Positions 8,241 through 15,459 of a stretch of DNA of 50,984 nt are shown piece after piece. A program made the position numbers and the translations under genes. Each line of letters opens with the position of its first letter. Positions within the stretch are counted from its first letter, which is position 1. The DNA is from Thermodesulfobacteriota bacterium (GTDB lineage Bacteria > Desulfobacterota > BSN033 > UBA1163). The notes beneath the pieces are model-generated. The model saw only the letters and a program-made list of their open reading frames with translations. It ran no database searches and was not told where the DNA came from. The stretch covers positions 1 through 50,984 of the forward strand of contig JASEHH010000011.1 in assembly GCA_030017685.1 (NCBI GenBank). The letters are read 5' to 3'.

Positions 8241-9523
8241 GATGCCATCGCCTTCTTTGTTGCAACCTTCTCCTCACCGCCGGTTCTCGCCTTCTTGAAT
8301 TCAATGATATTCGGCTCCGGATATTCGTAGATCTTCCCTTCATAATTTCTTAAGACCATCTTTCCCTTCCCTCTCGAAACCAGGTAGTTGGGCTCCACAG
8401 GGATCTTCCCCCCTCCTCCAGGCGCATCCACCACAAAGGTGGGAATGGCATAACCTGTGGTATGGCCGCGAAGCTTCTCGATGATCTGAATCCCTGTGGC
8501 AACAGAGGTCCTGAAATGTTCCGTCCCCGTGGCCAGGTCGCATTGATAGATATAATAGGGCCGGACCCTGACCTTAAGGAGTTCATGAACCAGCCTCTTC
8601 ATGATAGCGGCTTTATCATTGATCCCTTTGAGGAGGACGGTCTGGCTTCCCAGGGGAATCCCTCCATCCGCCAGATCATTACAGGCCCTCTTGACCGCAT
8701 CGGTGATCTCCTTGGGATGGGTGAAATGGATGGACATCATCAGGGGATGGTACTTTTTAAGCATCTTTACCAATCCTGGGGTGATTCTCTGGGGAAGGGA
8801 GACGGGGACTCTCGTCCCGATCCGGAGGAGTTCGATATGAGGGATTGCCCTCAAGCGGCTTAAAATCTCCTCCAGCCTCTCGTTTTCAAGTAGAAGGGGA
8901 TCCCCTCCCGAGAGAAGGACATCCCGAACCTTGCGGTTTTTCTTCAAGTACTTGAGGACCTCTTCAAAATTTCCTTCCGTGATCGATCGCTCCGTGCTTC
9001 CCACCAGCCGCCTCCGGGTGCAGTATCGGCAATAGACAGCGCATTGATCGGTGATCAGCAGGAGGACCCGATCCGGGTAACGATGGACAAGACCGGGTAC
9101 CGGAGAATCCTTGTCCTCCCCGCAGGGGTCCACCATATCGCTCTTTGAGAGGTGGCGCTCCTCAACCCGTGGAATGGCCTGTCTCCGGATGGGGCAATTG
9201 GGATTGACCGGGTCCATCAAACTGACAAAGTAGGGGGTGACGGCCAGGGCCAATCTCCCTTTGGAATATTTGATCCCCTCGATCTCCTCCGGTGTCAACT
9301 GGATGATCTCTTTGAGCTGGTCCAGAGTCGTGATCCGATGCCGGAGTTGCCATCTCCAGTCATTCCATTCCTTCTCTGTGACCTCCTTCCAGAAGGGAGG
9401 AAGGGTCTCTTTTGTTTCAACGATGATCCTCTCTTCTTCTGAGTTTCGAAACAATCCAAGCTGTAAAGGTCTTTCGATTCTTCTTAGCGGGACAGATAAA
9501 TTAGAGTCTGAAGCAGGCTCCAT
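8234..9523 (-). CDS. kamA: Lysine 2,3-aminomutase (radical SAM, PLP-dependent)
   Basis: 429 residues from ATG 9523, five bases after AAGGAG; an upstream TTG is open but has no site. The radical SAM cluster motif CAVYCRYC gives Cys at about 161, 165 and 168. A glycine-rich SAM motif (LLSGGDPLL) follows. The PLP-binding lysine is in DAPGGGGKIP (about residue 373), and CDLATGTEHFR matches the segment holding substrate-contacting Asp in characterised enzymes. The enzyme converts L-lysine to L-beta-lysine. Its length matches KamA proper rather than the shorter EpmB. No acetyltransferase (AblB) or EF-P ligase is nearby; instead an ATP-grasp ligase follows, so the beta-amino acid may be conjugated rather than acetylated (inference). 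Confidence 0.9.
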   Translation of the reverse strand: MEPASDSNLSVPLRRIERPLQLGLFRNSEEERIIVETKETLPPFWKEVTEKEWNDWRWQLRHRITTLDQLKEIIQLTPEEIEGIKYSKGRLALAVTPYFVSLMDPVNPNCPIRRQAIPRVEERHLSKSDMVDPCGEDKDSPVPGLVHRYPDRVLLLITDQCAVYCRYCTRRRLVGSTERSITEGNFEEVLKYLKKNRKVRDVLLSGGDPLLLENERLEEILSRLRAIPHIELLRIGTRVPVSLPQRITPGLVKMLKKYHPLMMSIHFTHPKEITDAVKRACNDLADGGIPLGSQTVLLKGINDKAAIMKRLVHELLKVRVRPYYIYQCDLATGTEHFRTSVATGIQIIEKLRGHTTGYAIPTFVVDAPGGGGKIPVEPNYLVSRGKGKMVLRNYEGKIYEYPEPNIIEFKKARTGGEEKVATKKAMASR

Positions 9524-9712
9524 TTTCACTCCTTCCCGCATCCCTGCCAATGGGATTCAACCCCTTTGCAAATAAAAAAGGAGATATCATCATCGATACC
9601 CCCCCTTGCAACACAAAGGAATCGTCCTCTGTCCTCGAAAGCAGGCATGCACCTTTTCTTTTGTTTTCGTTGACGGCGAATGATCTCTACCTCTCCTTCC
9701 TTCATAAACTTC

Positions 9713-9748
9713 TGTTGGCGTCCTCTCTTGAAGGAGAGGACGCCAACA
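9713..9748. terminator. Strong 15-bp hairpin downstream of the lipoprotein gene
   Basis: Perfect arms TGTTGGCGTCCTCTC and its complement enclose a six-base loop. It lies about 50 bases beyond the lipoprotein stop in its direction of transcription. The tail on that strand is only weakly T-rich, so it may be a terminator or a 3'-end stabiliser. No gene is seen in 9524-9795. Confidence 0.6.
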
Positions 9749-9795
9749 TTTGGATGACTCTTTCCGCTGTCCCTGACCCGGCCGACATTCCCCTC

Positions 9796-10002
9796 TTACT
9801 TCTTGGGGGCTGCAGCAGGTTTCTCAGCGGGTTTCTCTGCCGGTTTTTCTGCCGGAGGCGCCTCAGCGGGTTTGGCCTCAGCAGGTTTCGGTTCTTCTTT
9901 GACCGCTGGTTTTTCCGGAGCCTTGGCTTTACATCCGATTCCCACGGCGACAATATTGACGACCAGAACCAGAGCAAAAAAAAGCAAAATCCACTTCTTC
10001 AT
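9796..10002 (-). CDS. Small Ala/Pro/Lys-rich lipoprotein-like protein
   Basis: 68 residues with ATG 10002 behind a strong AAAGGAGGTGAAG leader. A hydrophobic signal sequence ends in VAVGIGC at about residue 24, a plausible though not perfect lipobox. The remainder is low-complexity and Pro/Ala/Lys/Glu-rich, with a tandem (AEKP) motif near the end. It should be exported and possibly anchored to the envelope. The leader is almost identical to that of the gene at 18685, which also begins with a secretion signal and has a PAPAPA stretch. It follows the receiver gene by 18 bases, so they are probably one transcript. No specific function is recognisable. Confidence 0.75.
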   Translation of the reverse strand: MKKWILLFFALVLVVNIVAVGIGCKAKAPEKPAVKEEPKPAEAKPAEAPPAEKPAEKPAEKPAAAPKK

Positions 10003-10020
10003 CTGTCTTCACCTCCTTTC

Positions 10021-10434
10021 TTATTGAGTCGGGAACCCTCCCCTCTTTTTAACCGACGAAGAAAACTTCACTCCATCGGGGAAAGACATCTCCCGGATCG
10101 CCTTCCTCAACAGTTTTGGCTCAACAGGCTTTTTGAGGATGCGGTGGATGCCGGTCTGTTTGAGACGCTGGATGAGATCATCGGTGATTTGCGGGCTCAT
10201 CAATATGAAACGATCATTCCATCTTTTTAAAAGGGGAAGCCATCTTTCCAACCCTTCCATCTCCAGGTCGGCCAGGATCATTCCCCCTTTGACATCCTTC
10301 TTTCTTTTTTCCAGTCCTGAAATATCTTCAATCTCTTCAACCTGAAACCCATATTTCTTGAGGATTTTATTGAGGCTGAGTCGAACAAATTCATCCTTAT
10401 CAAGAATAAAGGCCCATCTCACCTTTTCTTTCAT
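10021..10434 (-). CDS. Single-domain response regulator receiver
   Basis: 137 residues from ATG 10434. It is a lone receiver fold with acidic residues D12/D14/E15, phospho-acceptor D56 in ILADLEM, S80 in LMSPQ and K101 in LKKPVE, so all key sites are present. A short basic tail (about 120-137) has no output domain. No good ribosome site precedes the start. It lies between the sigma-54 activator and the lipoprotein gene, and it may take phosphate from the nearby kinase or act as a phosphate sink. The pathway placement is inferred from position only. Confidence 0.8.
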   Translation of the reverse strand: MKEKVRWAFILDKDEFVRLSLNKILKKYGFQVEEIEDISGLEKRKKDVKGGMILADLEMEGLERWLPLLKRWNDRFILMSPQITDDLIQRLKQTGIHRILKKPVEPKLLRKAIREMSFPDGVKFSSSVKKRGGFPTQ

Positions 10435-10448
10435 AAAATATATTATTA

Positions 10449-10464
10449 ATCAATTTTCGTGCCA
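10449..10464 (-). promoter_or_regulatory. Probable sigma-54 promoter before receiver-lipoprotein genes
   Basis: Minus strand TGGCACGAAAATTGAT has a perfect -24 element and the right spacing. The -12 element is TTGAT instead of TTGCT, so the match is imperfect. It would start transcription about 5-10 bases before the receiver start codon. Confidence 0.4.
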
Positions 10465-10585
10465 AATCTGACATAATTTTTAAAAACCATTTGCCTAAAA
10501 AACCCAAAAAAATCAATATATTTAAGTTTTTATCCTTTTTAGATTACCAATAGATCACCTTCCCTAAGAGAGTTTAGTGAAGAAA

Positions 10586-10615
10586 TGTCATACTCCTCTT
10601 AATAAAAATATGACA
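10586..10615. promoter_or_regulatory. Inverted repeat TGTCATA-N16-TATGACA, candidate activator site
   Basis: Seven-base arms spaced by 16 bases lie about 120-150 bases upstream of the sigma-54-like promoter at 10449-10464, the usual place for an enhancer of an NtrC-type activator. The adjacent activator gene at 10655 is the obvious candidate to bind it. Confidence 0.35.
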
Positions 10616-10654
10616 AATTGCCCTTGTTTTATCGTTAACTCATCAATACCGTGA

Positions 10655-12043
10655 CTATTTGTCAATCTTCGTCAATTCCCTCTTTGCCAAGGGATCTCCT
10701 TGTATTTCTTCCATTTTTCTATGGATTGTCCTCACATTGATCCCCAACAACTTTGCCGCTTTCTGTTTGTTTCCTTTGGTCGCTTTCAGGGTCTGGAGCA
10801 ACATCTCTTTCTCAATATCTTCAAGGGACGTTCCGATCTTAAAGGGGATCACCCCCTGTTCGTCTTTAAAATCTCTAATTTCCTGGGGGAGATGCTGGAT
10901 ATCCAATACCTCCGGAGTATTGATGACCAGGGCGGACTCGATTGTATTCTCTAACTCCCTCACATTTCCACTCCAACTATAGTCCATAAGGAGGTTCATC
11001 GCCCTCTGCGAGACACCCTTCACCTTCATCTTATATTTTTTATTGAACTTCTCAGTCAAAAATTGGATTAAGAATGGAATATCCTCCTTTCGCTCCCTCA
11101 AGGGTGGCAGCTTGATATTGACCACATTGAGACGATAGTAGAGGTCTTCCCGGAAGGTGGAGTTTCTGACTGCCTCCTGCAAATCCCGGTTGCTGGCTGC
11201 AATAATCCGGATATTGACTTTAAGGGTCTTATTCCCTCCCACTCTCTCAAATTCGCCCTCCTGGAGGACCCTTAAAAGTTTAATCTGTGTGGAGAGGGGA
11301 ATATCCTCCACTTCATCCAAAAAGAGGGTCCCCTGGTGGGCCATTTCAAATCGCCCCTTCCGGGAGGCAATCGCTCCGGTGAACGCCCCTTTCTCATGGC
11401 CGAAGAGCTCGCTCTCGATGATCCCTTCGCTTAAGGAAGCGCAGCTCACCTTGATGAAGGGCATCGCCGTACGGGGACTGTTGTAATGGATGGCGTTGGC
11501 GATCAATTCCTTCCCCGTGCCGCTCTCGCCAATGATGAGGACGGAACTGTCATAGAGAGCGATATGGCGGATGAGCTCGAAGATCTTCACCATCTTCTCG
11601 CTTCTTCCGATGATATTCTTGAAATGGAATTTATCCTCTAATTGAGAACGCAGATCCCGGTTCTGGAGGATCAGGGTCTGCTTCTCCAGAGCCCTCTCTC
11701 CCAGCAGAGAGATAACCCTCGGATTGATCGGCTTTTCAATGAAATCAAAGGCCCCTAATTTCATCGCCTGGACTGCCTTTTCAATTGTCCCCTGGGCGGA
11801 GATGACGATCACCTCTGTCTCCGGCCTCAACCCTTTCACAGCCTCCAGAAGTTCAAGGCCGCCCATCTTCGGCATGACCACATCTGTGATCACCAGATCG
11901 ACCATCTCCTGCCGAAAAAGATGGAGGCCTTCCTTCCCGTTGGAAGCGAGAAGAGTCGAGTAGCCCTTCTTCTTGAAGAGGAGGCGGAGGCTTTCCCCCA
12001 CATGGGGATCATCCTCTACGATGAGAATTACTTTTTTGTCCAT
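10655..12043 (-). CDS. NtrC-family sigma-54-dependent response regulator
   Basis: 462 residues from ATG 12043 (MDKKVIL); a TTG five codons upstream is open. Order: receiver (about 1-120, IVEDD and phospho-acceptor in LVITDVVMPKMGG), AAA+ domain (about 140-375) with Walker A GESGTGKE, the sigma-54 contact loop GAFTGA and Walker B GTLFLDEVED, then a Fis-type helix-turn-helix (GNKQKAAKLLGINVRTIHRK). All elements for ATP-driven activation of sigma-54 promoters are intact. It follows the kinase gene at 12208 and precedes a sigma-54-type promoter leading to the receiver and lipoprotein genes, its likely local target. Confidence 0.9.
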   Translation of the reverse strand: MDKKVILIVEDDPHVGESLRLLFKKKGYSTLLASNGKEGLHLFRQEMVDLVITDVVMPKMGGLELLEAVKGLRPETEVIVISAQGTIEKAVQAMKLGAFDFIEKPINPRVISLLGERALEKQTLILQNRDLRSQLEDKFHFKNIIGRSEKMVKIFELIRHIALYDSSVLIIGESGTGKELIANAIHYNSPRTAMPFIKVSCASLSEGIIESELFGHEKGAFTGAIASRKGRFEMAHQGTLFLDEVEDIPLSTQIKLLRVLQEGEFERVGGNKTLKVNIRIIAASNRDLQEAVRNSTFREDLYYRLNVVNIKLPPLRERKEDIPFLIQFLTEKFNKKYKMKVKGVSQRAMNLLMDYSWSGNVRELENTIESALVINTPEVLDIQHLPQEIRDFKDEQGVIPFKIGTSLEDIEKEMLLQTLKATKGNKQKAAKLLGINVRTIHRKMEEIQGDPLAKRELTKIDK

Positions 12044-12046
12044 TCG

Positions 12047-12195
12047 TCTAAATCCCAATAATCAAATTCCCTGCCTACCGCAGGCAGGCAAATCCCAAAT
12101 AAGCTCCAATGACCAATTTCCCAAACGAAAAAATTCTTTTTTAAAAAATTAGGTGATTCGGACATTGGTTATTATTTGATTATTGGTGCTTGGGA
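12047..12195. repeat. Imperfect long inverted repeat with embedded 19-bp palindrome
   Basis: Left-hand motifs such as ATCCCAATAATCAAATTCC pair with the right-hand TTATTTGATTATTGG and CTTGGGATTTGG. The palindrome CCTGCCTACCGCAGGCAGG is at 12070-12088. Same kind of structure as 6778-6925. It fills the gap between the kinase and activator genes. Confidence 0.6.
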
Positions 12196-12207
12196 TTTGG
12201 TGCTTCA

Positions 12208-13296
12208 TCAGTTCATCTTCGGGCTAAGCGGAAGACGTATCCTAAAGGTGGTCCCCTTATTCATCTCGCTCCTCACGGTAATATCTCCGTGATGGTCCGA
12301 GATGATCTTCTTGGCGATCGAAAGCCCCAGACCGGAACCCATGGGTTTGGTGCTGAACATAAAATCGAAAATCTTGGGGAGATGCTCTTTGGAGATTCCT
12401 TCTCCGTTATCCTGTATGATGATGAAGACATTCTTCTTCGATGCCCGCGTGAAGAGATGGATCTCCCCTCTTTCCGAGACGGCCTGAACGCTGTTGATGA
12501 GGAGATTCGATATCCCCAGGTTGATCTGGCTCACATCGACCTTCACCAGGGACAGCTTCTTCTGAAAGTGGACTTCCATCCTGGCGTTCTTCATCTGGGC
12601 GTCCGGCCTTAACAGCCGAACGATCGAGTCCAGGACTTCATTCAACTGGACCCACTCAAATTTCAAGGGAGGAAGACGGTTAAAGTCCAGAAACTCTTTG
12701 AGATTATTTTCCAGACGGAGGGTTTCGTAACTGATAAAATTGAGAAGGGATTCGATCTCTTCCTTCTGGGCGAGATGGATCTCTTCCCTCAATTCATCCC
12801 TCAATAATTCTATATTGATGTTGAGGGAGCTGAGGGGGTTCCGAATCTCATGGGCCATCCATCTGGCCAGCATGCCGATCGTGGAGAGGTCTTTGCTCTG
12901 GCTGATCTCCCGGGAGAGCAATCCCTTCTCCGTGATATCCGCAAAGGTGGCCAGACATCCGATGAAGATCTCGTTTCTGTCGAAGACGGGATAAAAACCG
13001 CATCGTAGCAACCGCGCTTCCTCTTCGGAGACAGCCGGAACATGGATCGCCAGCTCGATATCGTGATGGCCCTCTCTATGTTCATATACGGAATCGAATT
13101 GCTTCCTGATAATCTTATAAGGGATGACCCGTTCGAACCTCTTTCCCAGCGCCTGCTTCTCTTTGACCTTGAAAAACTTCACGGCTACAGGATTGAAGAT
13201 CTGTATCCGGCCCCGGTCATCGGCAAAGACCACTGCCTCCTTCAAATGTCTCAGAATGATTTCAAAGAGATCTGGGGCAGCCCGGTTGATTCTCAT
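12208..13296 (-). CDS. PAS-domain sensor histidine kinase
   Basis: 362 residues with no membrane segment, hence cytoplasmic. A PAS domain (about 8-130: AVVFADDRGRIQIFNP) is followed by the dimerisation/phospho-acceptor helix with H149 in AHEIRNPLSSL and an ATPase domain with NLLINSVQAV (N box), DNGEGI (G1) and GSGLGLS (G2). It starts three bases after the second ATP-grasp gene stops and is followed by the NtrC-type activator, so the three are probably one operon with the activator as its partner. The PAS ligand is unknown. Confidence 0.9.
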   Translation of the reverse strand: MRINRAAPDLFEIILRHLKEAVVFADDRGRIQIFNPVAVKFFKVKEKQALGKRFERVIPYKIIRKQFDSVYEHREGHHDIELAIHVPAVSEEEARLLRCGFYPVFDRNEIFIGCLATFADITEKGLLSREISQSKDLSTIGMLARWMAHEIRNPLSSLNINIELLRDELREEIHLAQKEEIESLLNFISYETLRLENNLKEFLDFNRLPPLKFEWVQLNEVLDSIVRLLRPDAQMKNARMEVHFQKKLSLVKVDVSQINLGISNLLINSVQAVSERGEIHLFTRASKKNVFIIIQDNGEGISKEHLPKIFDFMFSTKPMGSGLGLSIAKKIISDHHGDITVRSEMNKGTTFRIRLPLSPKMN

Positions 13297-13299
13297 CCA

Positions 13300-14313
13300 T
13301 CACCCCGCCATCCCATATCGTTTCAGGGCATGATGGAAAATGGTTTTTACCAATCGGCTATACTCCCAGCCCATCCGTCCGGCCATGATGGGAAGATCGC
13401 CATACACCGGGGAGAGACCGGGAAGGGGGTTGACTTCCAGAAAATAAGGAATTCCGTCTCCCCCGATGCGGATATCCACCCTGGATACATCCCTGCAATC
13501 CAGGGCGCGATACGCCCTCAGCGCCACCTCTTCAATGCTCTTTAAGAGACGGGGGGGAATCGGAGGGGGACAGTGGTAACGCACTCTTTTCTCCCATTCC
13601 CTCTTCACCTCAAGAGAATAGATCGCCTCATCAGGAGGGCTTCCCTTGATCTCGATTTGCATCACACCGAGGACAGAAGGATTCGAATTGCCTAAAATTC
13701 CAACGGTGAACTCTGGACCGCTCACAAACTCCTCCACCAGGACAGGAGGGCCATAGGTCTCCAGAAGCCATCCCACCTTCTCCCTTAAGGATGAGGGGTC
13801 GGATATCTTTGAATCAAGCCGGACCCCTTTGCTCGATCCCTCATAACATAACTTCACGAAAAGGGGATAGCGAAGATCGAGGCCATGGAGATCCTCCATC
13901 TTCTCCACCTTCTGAAACCCGGGGGTGGGAATCCCTTCACCCCTGACCACCTTTTTCGCCATTGCCTTATCCAGAGTGAGGGAGAGGGTGAGGGGATCGG
14001 ATCCGGTATAGGGAATGTTTAAGAACTCGAGGAGGGCGGGGATATGGGCTTCTCTGTTTCGTCCTCCAATCCCCTCTGCGATGTTGAAGACGATATCAAC
14101 AGGAGAGGTTCTCAACCGGTCGATCAAACCGGCGCCTCCCCCCAGTTTGAACACCTTGTGACCCTCGCTTTGGAGGACATCGCGGACTGCATCGATCGTC
14201 TCTTCCGAGTCGAACTCCTCGAAAGAATCGATCGGCTGATCTTCTCGATGAGAAAAATCCTTCTTTAAATCGTAAGTGATTCCGACTCTCAATATTTTTT
14301 TAGCGACATTCAT
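13300..14313 (-). CDS. Second D-Ala-D-Ala-ligase-like ATP-grasp enzyme
   Basis: 337 residues from ATG 14313. The same architecture as the protein at 7185: DIVFNIAEGIGG, PYTGSDPLTLSLTLDKAMAK, YPLFVKLCYEGSSKGV (ATP loop), PVLVEEFVSGPEFTVG and YFLEVNPLPGLSP (metal site). The N-terminus carries an extra acidic stretch (SFEEFDSEETIDAV). The gene leads an operon with a histidine kinase and sigma-54 activator, which is odd for a cell wall enzyme and suggests a regulated ligation step. Together with KamA and its ATP-grasp neighbour it may form a peptide-like pathway, although the two sets are separated by 4 kb. Substrates cannot be read from the sequence. Confidence 0.85.
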   Translation of the reverse strand: MNVAKKILRVGITYDLKKDFSHREDQPIDSFEEFDSEETIDAVRDVLQSEGHKVFKLGGGAGLIDRLRTSPVDIVFNIAEGIGGRNREAHIPALLEFLNIPYTGSDPLTLSLTLDKAMAKKVVRGEGIPTPGFQKVEKMEDLHGLDLRYPLFVKLCYEGSSKGVRLDSKISDPSSLREKVGWLLETYGPPVLVEEFVSGPEFTVGILGNSNPSVLGVMQIEIKGSPPDEAIYSLEVKREWEKRVRYHCPPPIPPRLLKSIEEVALRAYRALDCRDVSRVDIRIGGDGIPYFLEVNPLPGLSPVYGDLPIMAGRMGWEYSRLVKTIFHHALKRYGMAG

Positions 14314-14325
14314 CCGTTAAGATTC

Positions 14326-14354
14326 TCTATATCTCCGTTTTGCACCTTTGTCAA
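14326..14354 (-). promoter_or_regulatory. Sigma-70-type promoter of the ATP-grasp/kinase operon
   Basis: Minus strand TTGACA (14349-14354), 17-base spacer, TATAGA (14326-14331). The predicted transcript starts only about six bases before ATG 14313, and no Shine-Dalgarno sequence is present, so the mRNA may be nearly leaderless. Confidence 0.75.
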
Positions 14355-14739
14355 CAATGATTTCATCCTTGGGAAGCCTCTCCAATTCCGTGATGACAGA
14401 AGGGACTCCAGAGGGGCAGGCAGACCAGACTCCGAAATCTTTAGGATTGCGGATCATTAGAAGTATAAGGGAAACTTTCGTAGTCAATGAAAATGAGGTT
14501 TTTTATTGGTCTTGGAGCGTAGGGAGTCAATCCTTAACCGGTGCCGCCCTAAATCTTTCTACGCTGGCCCGCCTGCCCCTCTATATTTGGCATTCCCATG
14601 GATTTCTATTATGGGAAAGGAGATGCTTACTCGCCCTTGATGTTTTTTTATGAATGAATGAACGGATTAAATCGATGTTTCGGAAGAACGTGTTTTATGT
14701 TACATTACATCCGGTATCCGTTGCGCAGAAGGAATCAGG
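14355..14739. other. Non-coding gap between divergent operons
   Basis: No convincing gene on either strand; the one open plus-strand frame has no recognisable features. It presumably carries the promoter of the tatC operon, but no sigma-54 or clear -35/-10 element was found on the plus strand. Confidence 0.4.
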
Positions 14740-15459
14740 ATGGGAATCAAACGAGAAGAACTTTTCCAATCGCTGGGTAGTTTGAGAAAAGGCTTCCTCC
14801 ATATCATCGGAGCGGTCGTCCTCCTCGGAGTCATCCTCTTTCCATTTGCAAAACAATTGCTCCGCCATCTCCACCGCGCCCTCCAGGAAGATCTGGTCGC
14901 TTACGGCATTCCCGAAGCCTTTCTCTCCCTTCTCAAGTTGACGCTCTTTGCCAGCCTCTTCTTCTCCATACCGGTTATTTTCCACCATCTCTGGAAAGCC
15001 TTCTCTCCCCTTTTCCGGAAACGAGGACTTAAATCCTCCTTGTTCGTCCCCCTGACCGCCGTGTTGCTCTTCTACTTCGGAGCCTTCTTCTGCTATTTCG
15101 TCACCCTTCCCTTCGGCATCCAATTCCTCATGGGGTATCAATCGGCCACGATCAAACCCATGATCTCTGTAGCGAAATATATCTCCTTCTGTGTGGGGTT
15201 CATCTTCGCCTTCGGTCTTGTCTTCGAACTTCCCTTAATCCTTGCCTTGTTAAGTTACATCCGTGTGGTCAACGCTGCGCTTTTAACTCGCAACCGCAGG
15301 TATGCTATTCTGATCATGGCCATCCTATCCGCAGTGCTCACCCCCACTCCGGATATCTTCAACATGGCATTGATGGGAGGTCCGCTCTATGTTCTTTTTG
15401 AGATTGGCGTCCTGCTGGTGAAAATCATCGAAAAGAAAAGGGCTGTCACTGAAGGATGA
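14740..15459 (+). CDS. tatC: TatC-like protein lacking the twin-arginine-binding glutamates
   Basis: 239 residues, start ATG 14740 with AAGGA upstream. About six hydrophobic segments and TatC hallmarks are present: FELPLIL with the buried Glu near 163, RRYAI, and TPTPD near 201-205. TatC is the twin-arginine signal receptor of the Tat translocase. However, the N-terminal motif that normally reads HLxELR is SLGSLRKGF here, and the first-loop motif PALYxxER reads SPLFRKRG. By eye, both glutamates known to bind the twin-arginine signal (E15 and E103 in E. coli) are missing. No tatA or tatB is near. It overlaps the kinase gene by ATGA, an operon arrangement unusual for tatC. A specialised paralogue is likely. 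Confidence 0.8.
   Translation: MGIKREELFQSLGSLRKGFLHIIGAVVLLGVILFPFAKQLLRHLHRALQEDLVAYGIPEAFLSLLKLTLFASLFFSIPVIFHHLWKAFSPLFRKRGLKSSLFVPLTAVLLFYFGAFFCYFVTLPFGIQFLMGYQSATIKPMISVAKYISFCVGFIFAFGLVFELPLILALLSYIRVVNAALLTRNRRYAILIMAILSAVLTPTPDIFNMALMGGPLYVLFEIGVLLVKIIEKKRAVTEG

Noticed and set aside
9550-10230. Plus-strand frame of 226 codons
   Set aside because: It runs antisense through the lipoprotein and receiver genes and has no recognisable content or ribosome site.
14348-14653. Plus-strand frame of 101 codons before tatC
   Set aside because: No family motif, no ribosome site and irregular amino acid composition; treated as non-coding.
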